Part shown: one piece after another, positions 1-11,264 of the stretch
Layout of the letters: each line of letters begins with the position of its first letter
How positions within the stretch are numbered: position 1 is the first letter of the stretch
Origin: Citrobacter gillenii
GTDB taxonomy: Bacteria; Pseudomonadota; Gammaproteobacteria; Enterobacterales; Enterobacteriaceae
Length of the DNA: 64,000 nucleotides
Assembly: GCF_013337685.1 (NCBI RefSeq)
Contig: NZ_SUQN01000007.1
Location: 186,001-250,000 of the forward strand
Reading direction: 5' to 3'
Made by a program: the position numbers and the translations under genes
The notes under the pieces: model-generated
What the model saw: only the letters and a program-made list of their open reading frames with translations
The model's database searches: none
Told to the model about the DNA's origin: nothing

Positions 1-528
<528 letters not shown>

Positions 529-697
529 TTAAAGTAAAAACCACAGGTCTTGTAAGGTTTTATTTAACCTGCGGCCCTAAAGTAACACCCACACAACATG
601 ACAGAAATGTACAAAGATCATAATTGATACAAAAATGTTAAAAATTTTGAGCTGGCTCGCACAAGCGCACCCTTTTTTAAGTTTTGTAATCAGCCCA

Positions 698-2683
698 TTA
701 CTGCGTTAAATAACGTTCTTCGAAGATATCTGCCGGAACTGGACGGGCAAATAAGAATCCCTGCGCCACTTCCACGCCCGCCTGTTCCAACCACGCGCGT
801 TGGGCTTCGGTTTCGACACCTTCAGCAATCATCTGTAAATCGAGGCTGTGCGCCAGCTGAATAATCGCCGTGATCATGCTGCAATCCTCAGGCACGCCGT
901 CGACAAACATCTTATCGATTTTGAGCACATCCACCGGCAGCGACTTCATATGCTGTAGCTGGCGTAAACCGGCGTAGCCCATACCAAAGTCATCCAACGC
1001 GATACGCACACCTGCATTACGCAGCGGGCGCAAAATGGCAACGGCCGCGTTGGGATCATCGATATGTCGGCTTTCGGTCACTTCGAGAATCAGCGTGCCG
1101 GGCTTCACACGATACCGGTTTAGTAGTTCCAGCAGGTCTGACACCATATTCGGGTGCATTAACTGCAGTGCAGAAAGATTGACCGATAGTGGAAGCATCA
1201 GACCGCGCTCCTGCCAGGCAGCAAGCTGGCGGCAGGACTCTTCCAGCACCCAGTACCCGACAGTTACCATCAGACCACAGGATTCAATCCTGTCGATTAA
1301 CCCTTCCGGCAGTTCCCAGCTTCCATCCGGCTGCTGCATCCGTAACAGCGCTTCCGCACTCAGTATTTTGCCGCTGGCAATTTCTACCTGCGGCTGCATC
1401 CACAGCGCAAAGTGCTGGTTGTCCAGCGCGGTAAGAATGTCGTTCTCTTCCGTCAAACGCTGCTGAGCTTCTTCCATTTGCTGCGGGTCAAAGAACTGAA
1501 TCTGGTTTTTACCCTTCCGGCGTGAGGTGAGTGCCGCAGAGAGCGCACGGCTGTAAAGCTGCTCTGCGGTTAAGTCGCCATAAAACATCGCGACCCCAAT
1601 ATTGCAGTTGGGGCGCAGTTGGATGCCGTGGATAGGCAAACGCTCATTAATGATAGTGAGTACTTGCTGACCTAATGTGATGGCATGCCAGGGTTCCTTC
1701 ACACCATGCGCAATAATGGCAAAATCGTAGCCACTTACCTGGGTAAGCACCATTCTGGGCGCCAGTACCGACTTGAGTTTTTCGACAACCGTCAGCAGCA
1801 GGATTTCCCGCTGAGTTTCGCTCAGCACGCCTGCGGTATCCCGCAACGTTTCGCAGGTGACAATCATCAGTGCTGTGGTCTGCTTACGGGATACAACCTG
1901 CTCCAGCAGCCCCATTAAAAACGTTTTGTTGGGCAGTTCGGAGACCGGAAAACGCATTGAATAGTCGCTCAACTCTTCGCTGCGGCGCTGCACCAACTGC
2001 TGGTTCAGGTTGTAGCTGCGCACCAGCATGCCAATCTCATCATCCTGATGCAGGCGCGGCAACGCCAGTTGGTAGCCCATTAACGCCTGCTGAGGGATCT
2101 CATTCAGTTCTCGGGCTATTTTACGTAACGGATGCACAATCAAGCGGTTAATACACCAGGAGATCGCCACCGTCAGGACCAGGGATAAAAGTAAGTAAAT
2201 GGTCACTAACGTTGAGAGCGTGCTCATCACGAATTTGTACATACGGTACGAATCCGCCTGCAGCACCAGATAGGCCAGCGGCTGTGGGTTGGCAGAACGC
2301 TCCAGAGAATAGACCGGCAGCGAGATCTGCACCGGTAGTTCGAACAGACGCGTCACCGTTACCGGGACCGAACGTTCGGGAATAAAGCTCATCCGCAAAG
2401 CCTGAAACTGATTCGGCAGTACCACATCGGCACGGCTGACCACGCCCGCGGGCTGAATTCGCCGTAAAATCGTCTCCGCTTCGGGGATATCCCCTTTCAG
2501 AATGGTGGCCGACAGGGGCTCACGTACAGAGCGGGCGATACTTTCCAGTTGCGTAGCCGTGTTATAGCGGTTCTGCTGTACCAAATGAAACAGCAAAACG
2601 GTGCAAAAAATAAAAACAAACACCATGACTACGGCCGCAACCATCGCCATCTGCTTAATTGTTAACGAGCGACTGACACGCAA
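698..2683 (-). CDS. pdeK: Membrane-bound cyclic-di-GMP phosphodiesterase PdeK (YhjK/HmsP-like)
   Basis: Predicted inner-membrane enzyme that hydrolyses c-di-GMP. Two transmembrane helices (about residues 13-33 and 155-177) enclose a periplasmic sensor; a HAMP-like linker, a degenerate GGDEF domain and an EAL domain follow. The GGDEF signature is replaced by SGYDF (317-321), so cyclase activity is not expected. The EAL domain looks intact: EAL at 444-446, NLS near 502-504, DDFG at 564-567, KID at 588-590 and EGVET at 621-625. The frame begins with TTG at 2683, preceded by GGAGAG about five bases upstream; the only nearby ATG (2696) is in another frame, and an internal ATG at codon 12 would trim the first helix. 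In E. coli it sits beside the bcs cellulose operon, which is missing here. Confidence 0.93.
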   Translation of the reverse strand: MRVSRSLTIKQMAMVAAVVMVFVFIFCTVLLFHLVQQNRYNTATQLESIARSVREPLSATILKGDIPEAETILRRIQPAGVVSRADVVLPNQFQALRMSFIPERSVPVTVTRLFELPVQISLPVYSLERSANPQPLAYLVLQADSYRMYKFVMSTLSTLVTIYLLLSLVLTVAISWCINRLIVHPLRKIARELNEIPQQALMGYQLALPRLHQDDEIGMLVRSYNLNQQLVQRRSEELSDYSMRFPVSELPNKTFLMGLLEQVVSRKQTTALMIVTCETLRDTAGVLSETQREILLLTVVEKLKSVLAPRMVLTQVSGYDFAIIAHGVKEPWHAITLGQQVLTIINERLPIHGIQLRPNCNIGVAMFYGDLTAEQLYSRALSAALTSRRKGKNQIQFFDPQQMEEAQQRLTEENDILTALDNQHFALWMQPQVEIASGKILSAEALLRMQQPDGSWELPEGLIDRIESCGLMVTVGYWVLEESCRQLAAWQERGLMLPLSVNLSALQLMHPNMVSDLLELLNRYRVKPGTLILEVTESRHIDDPNAAVAILRPLRNAGVRIALDDFGMGYAGLRQLQHMKSLPVDVLKIDKMFVDGVPEDCSMITAIIQLAHSLDLQMIAEGVETEAQRAWLEQAGVEVAQGFLFARPVPADIFEERYLTQ

Positions 2684-2962
2684 ACTGACTCTCCATGGAT
2701 AAATAAAACTGCCGTCAGAGTATACCCGATCATAGCGTTATTAAGAGAGGCGCTATCTGAAAAGTTCCCATCGCGTATTTTCGCCGCAGGTTTGACGCCT
2801 GGCGTGGAAAGTTACCGACAGAAAGGCGAAAAAGGCCGCAAGATTACGCCTCACCGGACAAGCCCGGTTTATCGATGATTCTGCGGTAACACATCACCCC
2901 AACCACTTCGCCAGTACCGCGTCTGCATGAAGCCTCGCATTCACGTTTATCTCGCCGTAACT

Positions 2963-2992
2963 GGAAAGTTATTTGCCAGCTGGCAACTTTCC
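2963..2992. promoter_or_regulatory. Inverted repeat, candidate upstream activator site of megL
   Basis: GGAAAGTT (2963-2970) and its exact reverse complement AACTTTCC (2985-2992) are separated by 14 bases, so the half-site centres are 22 bp apart, two helical turns. The centre lies about 98 bp upstream of the start predicted from the sigma-54 promoter, a normal distance for an enhancer-binding protein. The adjacent TyrR-like activator is the obvious candidate ligand. This assignment is inference from position and symmetry. Confidence 0.55.
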
Positions 2993-3049
2993 TGACGGCA
3001 TCTCAAATTATTAAATTACTAACACATTGATTTCTATGCATTCATGTTC

Positions 3050-3065
3050 TGGCACAGCGATTGCT
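3050..3065 (+). promoter_or_regulatory. Sigma-54 (-24/-12) promoter of megL
   Basis: TGGCAC at 3050-3055, five bases, then TTGCT at 3061-3065 is an exact match to the RpoN consensus TGGCAC-N5-TTGCW. With the C at 3064 as -12, transcription would start near 3076, giving a leader of about 32 bases before the megL ATG at 3108. The match, the position and the nearby AAA+ activator gene support the call together; transcription itself is not shown. Confidence 0.85.
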
Positions 3066-3077
3066 ATTTGACTGTGA

Positions 3078-4304
<1,227 letters not shown>

Positions 4305-4309
4305 CTATT

Positions 4310-4343
4310 ACGGCCTGAACCGATGCAGATCGGTTCAGGCCGT
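4310..4343 (+). terminator. Perfect 15-bp hairpin between megL and yhjV
   Basis: Bases 4310-4324 pair exactly with 4329-4343 around a GCAG loop. It lies six bases after the megL stop. No T-run follows, so it does not look like an efficient intrinsic terminator; it may stabilise the megL message, mark an RNA processing site or attenuate yhjV. A function is inferred only from the strength and position of the stem. Confidence 0.5.
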
Positions 4344-4422
4344 TGAGAATCAAGGCACAACAGCCTGGCTATACACGTAATTCCTTTTCAGGGGAGAGCG
4401 TGTATTTTCGGCAGGGGGTTCT

Positions 4423-5721
4423 ATGCAGGACAACACATTACAATTAAGCAACACTACAGCAACCGCCGCATCCTTCTCAACAAAGCTACCTTTTACAAAA
4501 TACGATTTTGGTTGGGTATTACTCTGTATCGGCATGGCAATTGGCGCCGGAACGGTGCTGATGCCGGTACAAATTGGTTTAACCGGTATTTGGGTATTTA
4601 TTGTCGCCTTTATTATTGCTTATCCCGCCACCTATATTGTGCAGGATATTTATTTAAAAACGCTCTCTGAAAGTGAAACCTGTAATGACTACACCGATAT
4701 TATTAGTCATTATTTAGGTAAGAACTGGGGCGTATTTCTTGGCGTCATCTATTTTCTGATGATTATCCACGGCATCTTTATTTATTCATTATCGGTTGTT
4801 TTTGACAGTGCGTCCTATATCAAAACCTTCGGACTCACCGATGCCGATCTTTCGCAGTCAATTATCTACAAAGTCGCGATTTTTGCGGTGCTGGTTGCCA
4901 TTGCTTCCGGCGGAGAAAAGCTGCTGTTCAAAATCTCCGGCCCGATGGTGGTGGTAAAAGTTGGCATCATCATTGTATTTGGCTTTGCGATGGTCCCGCA
5001 CTGGAACTTTAATAATATCAGCGCATTCCCTGAGGCGGGCGTCTTCTTCCGCGATGTCCTGCTAACCATCCCGTTCTGTTTCTTCTCGGCAGTGTTTATT
5101 CAGGTACTGAACCCCATGAATATCGCCTACCGCAAAAGGGTGTCAGACCGGGTGTTGGCTACGCGCATGGTCATTCGTACCCACCGCATCAGTTATATTA
5201 CGTTGATTGCAGTCATTCTGTTCTTCTCATTTTCCTTTACCTTCTCTATTAGCCATGAAGAAGCGGTCTCAGCCTTCGAACAAAATATTTCCGCACTGGC
5301 GCTGGCGGCTCAAGTTATCCCAGGACAAATTATTCACATCACCTCCACGGTGTTGAATATTTTTGCCGTACTGACAGCATTCTTCGGTATTTATCTGGGA
5401 TTCCACGAGGCTATGAAGGGTATTATTCTTAACGTACTGGGTCGTGTTATCGACGTTGAGAAAATTAATCCATTGGTTCTGACGCTGGGGATTTGCGCCT
5501 TTATCGTCACCACGCTGGTGATTTGGGTGTCGTTCCGCGTATCAGTACTGGTGTTCTTCCAGTTGGGTAGCCCGCTTTACGGTATCGTCTCGTGCATTAT
5601 TCCGTTCTTCCTGATTTATAAAGTCACACAGCTGGAAAAACTGCGCGGGATAAAAACCTGGCTTATCCTGCTGTACGGAATGTTGCTGTGCCTGTCACCG
5701 CTGTTGAAGCTGATTGAATAA
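4423..5721 (+). CDS. yhjV: HAAAP-family amino-acid permease YhjV
   Basis: Inner-membrane amino-acid:cation symporter of the hydroxy/aromatic amino acid permease family (relatives SdaC, TdcC). About eleven transmembrane helices are visible across 432 residues, beginning with the family start [19 protein letters not shown]. The sequence agrees with E. coli YhjV as I recall it apart from the N-terminal tail. The ATG at 4423 follows CAGGGGGTTCT. It is transcribed in the same direction as megL, 118 bases downstream, so it plausibly supplies the lyase with methionine or another sulfur amino acid. In E. coli yhjV stands alone between bcsG and dppF with no assigned substrate; the pairing seen here is the best hint to its role. 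Substrate is inference. Confidence 0.88.
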   Translation: MQDNTLQLSNTTATAASFSTKLPFTKYDFGWVLLCIGMAIGAGTVLMPVQIGLTGIWVFIVAFIIAYPATYIVQDIYLKTLSESETCNDYTDIISHYLGKNWGVFLGVIYFLMIIHGIFIYSLSVVFDSASYIKTFGLTDADLSQSIIYKVAIFAVLVAIASGGEKLLFKISGPMVVVKVGIIIVFGFAMVPHWNFNNISAFPEAGVFFRDVLLTIPFCFFSAVFIQVLNPMNIAYRKRVSDRVLATRMVIRTHRISYITLIAVILFFSFSFTFSISHEEAVSAFEQNISALALAAQVIPGQIIHITSTVLNIFAVLTAFFGIYLGFHEAMKGIILNVLGRVIDVEKINPLVLTLGICAFIVTTLVIWVSFRVSVLVFFQLGSPLYGIVSCIIPFFLIYKVTQLEKLRGIKTWLILLYGMLLCLSPLLKLIE

Positions 5722-5742
5722 CAAATTAATTAACCCGATAAC

Positions 5743-5766
5743 AGCGCCGTCAGCCCTGACGGCGCT
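5743..5766. terminator. Bidirectional terminator yhjV / TyrR-like regulator
   Basis: AGCGCCGTCAG (5743-5753) pairs exactly with CTGACGGCGCT (5756-5766) around a two-base loop, between convergent genes. The right arm reaches into the stop codon of the regulator gene. T-runs are short on both sides. Confidence 0.65.
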
Positions 5767-6968
5767 TACTCCACGCTCTCCAGCTGATAGCTACGGATTT
5801 TGTTCAGTACCGTGGTATGCGACACCCCCAACGCTTTGGCAATATGCCGCGATGAAACATTCTCATCCATCATCTGCTCTATTAACTGACGCTCAGCGCA
5901 CTGAACCTGCTGTTTAAAAGGCTGTCCGCCGCGGGACTGATTAACTGAGGTTATACTCGCGATACCCAAATCCTCTCGGGTAATCACATCAGATTCTGCC
6001 ATCAACATCAGACGAATAATGGTGTTTTCCAGTTCGCGCACGTTCCCCGGCCAACCATGATGATGCATGGCATCAAAGCAGCCTTTATCCAAAATTAACC
6101 GGCGCTGAAATTCTTTCGCGTATTTCTGCACAAAATGGCGGATCAGCAGGCTGAGATCCTGCGGGCGTTCCCGCAACGGAGGAATAGTCAGGGAGAGAAC
6201 GTTAATTCGATAATACAGGTCGGCGCGCAGCAGGCGTTGTTCGACCATCTCTTCCAGATTGGCGTTGGTCGCCACAATAATACGCACGTTAACCGGAATA
6301 ATCTGCGCCCCGCCCACGCGGCGGATCCCGCCATCTTGCAGTACTCGCAGTAATTTGGCCTGTAAATTCAGCGGCATCTCACCAAATTCATCCAGGAAAA
6401 GGGTGCCTTTATCCGCCATTTCAAACAGCCCTTTTTTGCCTTTACCGTCCGCACCGCTGAAGGCGCCTTTTTCGTATCCGAAGAATTCACTCTCCATCAG
6501 CGACTCGGGTAATGCAGAGCAGTTAACCGGAATAAATGGATAAAAGCTGCGCTGGCCAGAGTTATGAATAGCTCGGGCCAGCAGCTCTTTACCGGTTCCG
6601 GTTTCACCGCGGATCAGGACGGTATATTTTCTGTCCGCAATTCTGATCGCTTTTTCGATCAGTGCCTGCATGCTCTGGCTGCTGCAAATAATGTCTGAAA
6701 AATAGCGTGGGCGTTCCACTTCGGGCATCGACAGTTCGCTTATCTCTTCGCAAAAGTAAGCAACGTTAATAATATCGGCACGCTGACTTAAGCTGGATTG
6801 CACGCAGGAAATATCCTGCAACTGACGGCACCAGGATTTAATCAGGATCCGGCCTGCCGTCACTTTCATTGAGATGATATTGATATCACAGCAGGAAAAC
6901 TCCTTCAGGACATCCTCAACCATAGACAGGCGATCAATTGTTTTAATATCCCAGCGTATCGTGACCAC
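5766..6968 (-). CDS. TyrR-like AAA+ transcriptional activator (probable sigma-54 type)
   Basis: 400 residues. An ACT-like N-terminus (about 1-75, with DRLSMVEDVL and DINIISMKV resembling TyrR) is joined almost directly to an AAA+ domain: Walker A GETGTGKE 121-128, GAFSGA 168-173, Walker B TLFLDE 189-194, arginines in RADLYYR 248-254, and WPGNVREL 306-313. A TyrR/Fis-type helix-turn-helix follows at 372-392. The PAS domain of TyrR (about 513 residues) is missing. The sigma-54 loop is GAFSGA rather than the usual GAFTGA; E. coli TyrR lacks this motif entirely. The start is GTG at 6968 with GGAGC upstream; the overlapping ATG (6970) is out of frame. Convergent to yhjV; the likely activator of megL through the inverted repeat at 2963. 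The effector is unknown; methionine is a reasonable guess. Confidence 0.85.
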   Translation of the reverse strand: MVTIRWDIKTIDRLSMVEDVLKEFSCCDINIISMKVTAGRILIKSWCRQLQDISCVQSSLSQRADIINVAYFCEEISELSMPEVERPRYFSDIICSSQSMQALIEKAIRIADRKYTVLIRGETGTGKELLARAIHNSGQRSFYPFIPVNCSALPESLMESEFFGYEKGAFSGADGKGKKGLFEMADKGTLFLDEFGEMPLNLQAKLLRVLQDGGIRRVGGAQIIPVNVRIIVATNANLEEMVEQRLLRADLYYRINVLSLTIPPLRERPQDLSLLIRHFVQKYAKEFQRRLILDKGCFDAMHHHGWPGNVRELENTIIRLMLMAESDVITREDLGIASITSVNQSRGGQPFKQQVQCAERQLIEQMMDENVSSRHIAKALGVSHTTVLNKIRSYQLESVE

Positions 6969-7090
6969 ATTTGCTCCAGGTAGTTAGCAACTGCGAAGTA
7001 GATATTTCGGTGACGCTCAAGAATCTGACTACATTCTAGACGCTGTGGAATAATGTTCTGCCAATGGACTCACATTGTGGAAGTAAAAAC

Positions 7091-7125
7091 GAAATATAAA
7101 AAAACCGGAGCACAAGGCTCCGGTT
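7091..7125 (-). terminator. Intrinsic terminator of the dpp operon
   Basis: On the minus strand AACCGGAG (7125-7118) pairs with CTCCGGTT (7110-7103) around a seven-base loop and is followed by a run of T residues. It lies 20 bases beyond the dppF stop. Confidence 0.88.
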
Positions 7126-7144
7126 ATTGGGTCATAACCCACGC

Positions 7145-8149
7145 TTATTGCTGCGGATTCTCATCCTGGTCTACGGCAAAGCACGCCACCAGCTGACCGC
7201 CGTAATCTTTAAGCTGCGGCTGTAGCTGGGTACAAGGACCAAAACGACGGCGGCAGCGGGCGTTGAACGCGCAGCCCGGCGGTGGATTCAGCGGGCTTGG
7301 CAGCTCGCCGGTCAGCTTGATGCGCTCACGACGGTCGTCCGGGTTCAGACGCGGCGTCGCAGAGAGCAGCGCCTGGGTGTACGGATGGCGCGGATTGTTG
7401 AAGATCTGATCTTTGGTCCCTTTCTCCACGCAGCGACCTAAATACATCACCATCACTTCATCGGCAATATGTTCCACTACCGACAGGTCGTGGGAGATAA
7501 AGACATAGGACAGCCCCAGATCCTGCTGCAGATCCATCATCAGGTTCAGCACCTGCGCACGCACGGAAACGTCCAGCGCGGAGACCGGTTCGTCGGCAAT
7601 CACCACGTCCGGGTCAAGCATCAGACCGCGGGCGATGGCAATACGCTGACGCTGACCACCGGAGAACATGTGCGGATAGCGGTCGTAGTGCTCGGTTTTC
7701 AGACCCACTTTCGCCATCATCTCCAGCGCTTTTTCACGACGCTGCTCTTTGCTGAGCGAGGAATTGATCTGCAGCGGCTCCTCCAGAATCTGCCCCACTT
7801 TCTTACGCGGGTTCAGCGAGCCATACGGGTTCTGGAACACAATCTGGATTTTCTGCCGACGCAGCTTCTGCGCCTGAGGGTCATGCTTGAGCAGATCCTG
7901 CCCCTGGTAATACAGCTCTCCGCCGGTCGGAACTTCAATCATCGTCAGCAGGCGACCCAGCGTTGATTTCCCGCAGCCCGACTCGCCAACCACCGCCAGC
8001 GTTTTGCCACGCTCTAAGGTAAATGACACGCCGTCCAGCGCTTTAACCAGGCGCTCCGGGGCGAACATCCCCTTCTTCACCGGATAGTGTTTTTTCAGGT
8101 CAATTGCCTGCAACAATGGCTGTTGCGAGGTGGCCTCGTGCGTACTCAT
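7145..8149 (-). CDS. dppF: Dipeptide ABC transporter ATP-binding subunit DppF
   Basis: Second ATPase of the dipeptide importer (also heme and 5-aminolevulinate in E. coli), on the cytoplasmic face of the inner membrane. 334 residues with Walker [10 protein letters not shown] (55-63), signature SGGQR (163-167), Walker B VVIADE (182-187) and the Opp/Dpp C-terminal extension after RHPYTQALL. The extension holds four cysteines (CAFNARC ... GPC ... VAC), the type of cluster reported to bind an iron-sulfur centre in related Dpp/Opp ATPases. Last gene of the operon; its ATG overlaps the dppD stop by four bases (ATGA), indicating translational coupling. Confidence 0.97.
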   Translation of the reverse strand: MSTHEATSQQPLLQAIDLKKHYPVKKGMFAPERLVKALDGVSFTLERGKTLAVVGESGCGKSTLGRLLTMIEVPTGGELYYQGQDLLKHDPQAQKLRRQKIQIVFQNPYGSLNPRKKVGQILEEPLQINSSLSKEQRREKALEMMAKVGLKTEHYDRYPHMFSGGQRQRIAIARGLMLDPDVVIADEPVSALDVSVRAQVLNLMMDLQQDLGLSYVFISHDLSVVEHIADEVMVMYLGRCVEKGTKDQIFNNPRHPYTQALLSATPRLNPDDRRERIKLTGELPSPLNPPPGCAFNARCRRRFGPCTQLQPQLKDYGGQLVACFAVDQDENPQQ

Positions 8150-9129
8150 AGTGTGGGCCTCCCGGCATCATCGAGTGGGTAGTGGCATTTCGACTGGCGA
8201 CCTTCGCCCAGTATGTTCAGCTCCGGCTCTACGCTACGGCATTTGTCCGTGGCATACGGACAGCGCGGGTTCAACAGACAACCGTTCGGGCGGTCGTATT
8301 TACCCGGCACCACGCCCGGCAACGAGGCCAGTCGCGCTTTATCCTGCGCAAACTCCGGCAACGCACGCAGCAATGCCTGGGTATACGGATGGCGGGGCGC
8401 GCGGAAAATATCGTGTGCAGCCCCGGTTTCCACCACCTGACCGGCATACATAACGATGATTTTGTGTGCCGCTTCTGCCACCAGCGCCAGGTCATGAGTA
8501 ATCAATACCAGCGCCATATTTTCTTTCTGCTGAAGCTCCAGCAGCAGTTCGATGATCTGGGCCTGAATAGTCACGTCCAGCGCGGTTGTCGGTTCATCGG
8601 CAATCAGCAGTTTCGGACGACAGGCAATCGCCATGGCGATCATCACGCGCTGACTCATGCCTCCAGACAACTGGTGCGGATACACATCAAGACGTGAAGC
8701 CGGGTCAGGAATGCCCACCAACGTCAGCAGGTCAATCGCCCGCTGAATACGGGTTTTCTTGTTGCCACCCTGATGCACCTTAATGGCTTCCATAATCTGG
8801 TAGCCGACGGTGTAGCACGGGTTGAGGCTGGTCATTGGGTCCTGGAAAATCATCGCCACTTCAGCACCCACCAGCTGGCGACGCTCTTTTTCAGAGATGC
8901 GTTTCAGGTCGCGGCCGTTAAACTCAAGGCTTTCCGCCATCACGCGGCCGGGGTAGTCAATCAGCCCCATAATCGCCAGTGAGCTGACGGACTTACCGGA
9001 GCCGGATTCCCCGACAATCCCCACCACTTCGCCCTGGTTCACACTGTAGCTGATGCGGTCTACGGCACGGAATTCGGCGCCAACGTCGCCGAAATGTACA
9101 GATAATTTGTCTACATTTAATAACGCCAT
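8146..9129 (-). CDS. dppD: Dipeptide ABC transporter ATP-binding subunit DppD
   Basis: First of the two ATPases that energise the DppBC channel. 327 residues with Walker A GESGSGKS, the LSGG signature in QLSGGMSQR, Walker B LLIADEP and the oligopeptide-permease C-terminal region [14 protein letters not shown]. Like DppF it ends in a cysteine-bearing extension (GCLLNPRC ... KC ... KC). The ATG at 9129 lies ten bases after the dppC stop and its end overlaps dppF by four bases. Start and length agree with the E. coli protein. Confidence 0.97.
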   Translation of the reverse strand: MALLNVDKLSVHFGDVGAEFRAVDRISYSVNQGEVVGIVGESGSGKSVSSLAIMGLIDYPGRVMAESLEFNGRDLKRISEKERRQLVGAEVAMIFQDPMTSLNPCYTVGYQIMEAIKVHQGGNKKTRIQRAIDLLTLVGIPDPASRLDVYPHQLSGGMSQRVMIAMAIACRPKLLIADEPTTALDVTIQAQIIELLLELQQKENMALVLITHDLALVAEAAHKIIVMYAGQVVETGAAHDIFRAPRHPYTQALLRALPEFAQDKARLASLPGVVPGKYDRPNGCLLNPRCPYATDKCRSVEPELNILGEGRQSKCHYPLDDAGRPTL

Positions 9130-9139
9130 CTCGAACCTC

Positions 9140-10042
9140 TTACTGCTTCAGTTTGGGATCGAGCGCGTCACGCAGACCGTCACCCATCAGGTTAAATGCC
9201 AGCACCGTCAGCAGGATCGCCAGACCCGGGAAGGTCACGACCCACCAGGCACTTTGCGCGAACTGCAACACGTCGGAGAGCATAGTGCCCCATTCCGGTG
9301 TTGGCGGCTGCGCGCCCATGCCCAGGAAGCCAAGCGCGGCCATATCGAGAATGGCGTTAGAGAAGCCGAGCGACGCCTGAACAATCAGCGGCGCAAGACA
9401 GTTAGGAAGAATATTGACGAACATCTGGCGCATCGCACCGGCACCCGCCACGCGAGAGGCGGTGACGTAGTCGCGGTTCACTTCCACCAGCACGGCGGCA
9501 CGTGTCAGACGCACATAGTGCGGCAGCGCCACGAACGTCAGTGCCAGCGCCGCATTACCTATCGATGGGCCAAATACCGCCACCAGCACCAAAGCCAGCA
9601 ACAGGCTCGGCAGTGCCAGCATGATATCGACCACTCGCATGATGACGTTATCAACGATGCCGCCGAAATAACCGGCCACCAGCCCGAGAATCACGCCCAT
9701 CAGCAGCGAGAGCACCACCACCAGACAGCCGACCAGCAGCGACAGGCGTGCACCGTACATCAAGCGCGACAGCACATCGCGCCCTACGTCGTCAGTACCA
9801 AACAGATGCGCCCACGAGCCGCCTTCCTGCCACGCAGGAGGTGCCAGCAGCGTATCGCGAAACTGTTCCGCCGGGTTATAGGGCGCAATCCAGTTGGCGA
9901 AAATTGCAATAAACAGCACGATGACCACATAAACGAGGCCAACGACCGCACCTTTGTTGCGTTTAAAATAGTGCCAGAACTCCTGCAACGGGGTCATCGG
10001 CACCGGTGCAGCAATAACTTTATTTTCAGTAACCTGTGACAT
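9140..10042 (-). CDS. dppC: Dipeptide ABC transporter permease DppC
   Basis: Inner-membrane channel half of the dipeptide importer; pairs with DppB. 300 residues, with an N-terminal cytoplasmic segment of about 30 residues and one helix before the BPD transport domain (five helices). The EAA-loop region ([20 protein letters not shown]) that contacts the ATPases is present. The motif [19 protein letters not shown] is characteristic of the C-subunits of peptide permeases. It starts nine bases after dppB ends, within one operon. Confidence 0.97.
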   Translation of the reverse strand: MSQVTENKVIAAPVPMTPLQEFWHYFKRNKGAVVGLVYVVIVLFIAIFANWIAPYNPAEQFRDTLLAPPAWQEGGSWAHLFGTDDVGRDVLSRLMYGARLSLLVGCLVVVLSLLMGVILGLVAGYFGGIVDNVIMRVVDIMLALPSLLLALVLVAVFGPSIGNAALALTFVALPHYVRLTRAAVLVEVNRDYVTASRVAGAGAMRQMFVNILPNCLAPLIVQASLGFSNAILDMAALGFLGMGAQPPTPEWGTMLSDVLQFAQSAWWVVTFPGLAILLTVLAFNLMGDGLRDALDPKLKQ

Positions 10043-10051
10043 GATGGCCCC

Positions 10052-11071
10052 TTACTTCTTATGCCGAATACGCGGGTTCACCACGCCGTACAGCAGGTCT
10101 ACCAGCAGGTTGACGAGAATAATCATCGTCGCTACCAGTAATACACCGCCCTGCACTACCGGATAATCACGGCGTTGCAGCGCATCAATCAGCCAGCGCC
10201 CCAGACCCGGCCACGAGAAAATGGTTTCGGTCAGAATAGCCCCTGCCAGCAGCGTACCGACCTGCAGACCGATAACGGTCACCACAGGCAGCATGGCGTT
10301 GCGCAGAGCATGAATGACGATCACGCGCATCCGCGTCAGCCCCTTGGCGCGCGCGGTACGAATGTAATCTTCGCCCAGCACTTCCAGCATTGACGAACGG
10401 GTCATACGCACGATAACGGCCAGAGGAATGGTGCCCAGCACCATCGCGGGCAGGATCATATGCGCCACGGCATCAATGAAGTTACCCTCTTCACCCCAGA
10501 TGGCGGTGTCGATCAGCATAAACCCGGTCAGCGGGTTGGAGTCATCAAGGAACACCATGTCGCTCACCCGCCCGGAAACCGGCGTCAGGTTCCACTGCAC
10601 GGAAACCAGCATGATCAGCATCATGCCCCACCAAAAGATAGGCATGGAGTAACCGGTCAGTGCCAGACCCACAGCGGTGTGATCAAAAATGGAACCACGC
10701 TTAACCGCGGCGAGTACACCAACGGGAATGCCTACCGCGGTGGCAAACATCATGGCGCAGACACCGAGTTCCAGCGTCGCTTTAAAGCGCGGCACGAACT
10801 CTTCCCACACCGGCAAGCGGCTTTTTAACGAAATGCCTAAGTCACCATGCATAACCCCCCAAATGTAATGGAGGTACTGCTGCCACATCGGTTTATCCAG
10901 ACCGAGTTCAGCCAGCAGTTGAGCATGACGCTCAGGGGAGATCCCACGCTCACCCGCCATGATCATTACCGGATCGCCGGGGATCATATGGACGAAGGCA
11001 AAGGTGAGAAGAGTGATACCGATAAACGTAGGGATGACGAGTCCCAAACGTCGGAGAATGAACTGCAACAT
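10052..11071 (-). CDS. dppB: Dipeptide ABC transporter permease DppB
   Basis: Inner-membrane permease subunit of the dipeptide importer. 339 residues starting MLQFILRRLGLVIPTFIGI, the usual B-subunit opening, then a periplasmic loop (IPGDPVMIMAGERG) and the BPD domain with the EAA loop in YIRTARAKGLTRMRVIVIHALR. It is separated from dppA by 193 bases that carry a REP pair, matching the E. coli arrangement in which dppA is expressed more strongly than the downstream membrane genes. Confidence 0.97.
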   Translation of the reverse strand: MLQFILRRLGLVIPTFIGITLLTFAFVHMIPGDPVMIMAGERGISPERHAQLLAELGLDKPMWQQYLHYIWGVMHGDLGISLKSRLPVWEEFVPRFKATLELGVCAMMFATAVGIPVGVLAAVKRGSIFDHTAVGLALTGYSMPIFWWGMMLIMLVSVQWNLTPVSGRVSDMVFLDDSNPLTGFMLIDTAIWGEEGNFIDAVAHMILPAMVLGTIPLAVIVRMTRSSMLEVLGEDYIRTARAKGLTRMRVIVIHALRNAMLPVVTVIGLQVGTLLAGAILTETIFSWPGLGRWLIDALQRRDYPVVQGGVLLVATMIILVNLLVDLLYGVVNPRIRHKK

Positions 11072-11167
11072 AACCCGGATTCTCTCTAATGACGCACGGC
11101 CTGGAACCGTGAATCTGTATTACTCACAAATCTTATCCCACGCATAAACAACTGTGGGTAAAGCACT

Positions 11168-11237
11168 ACGCCGGATGGCGCTACGCTTATCCGGCCTACT
11201 CTCGTAGGCCTGCGCAAGCGTAGCGCCGCCAGGCATG
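11168..11237. repeat. REP/BIME pair in dppA-dppB spacer
   Basis: Two REP-like units, GCCGGATGGCGCTACGCTTA at about 11170 and an inverted partner ending CGCCGCCAGGCA, lie head to head with a GTAGGCCT-type connection. Such units downstream of a highly expressed first gene usually stabilise its message; this fits the need for excess binding protein DppA. Confidence 0.8.
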
Positions 11238-11264
11238 GGGTGCATGAACACCCCTGAGTTTTAA

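Noticed and set aside
3001-3013. IHF site as a separate feature
   Set aside because: One mismatch to a degenerate consensus in an A+T-rich stretch; kept only as a remark with the sigma-54 promoter.
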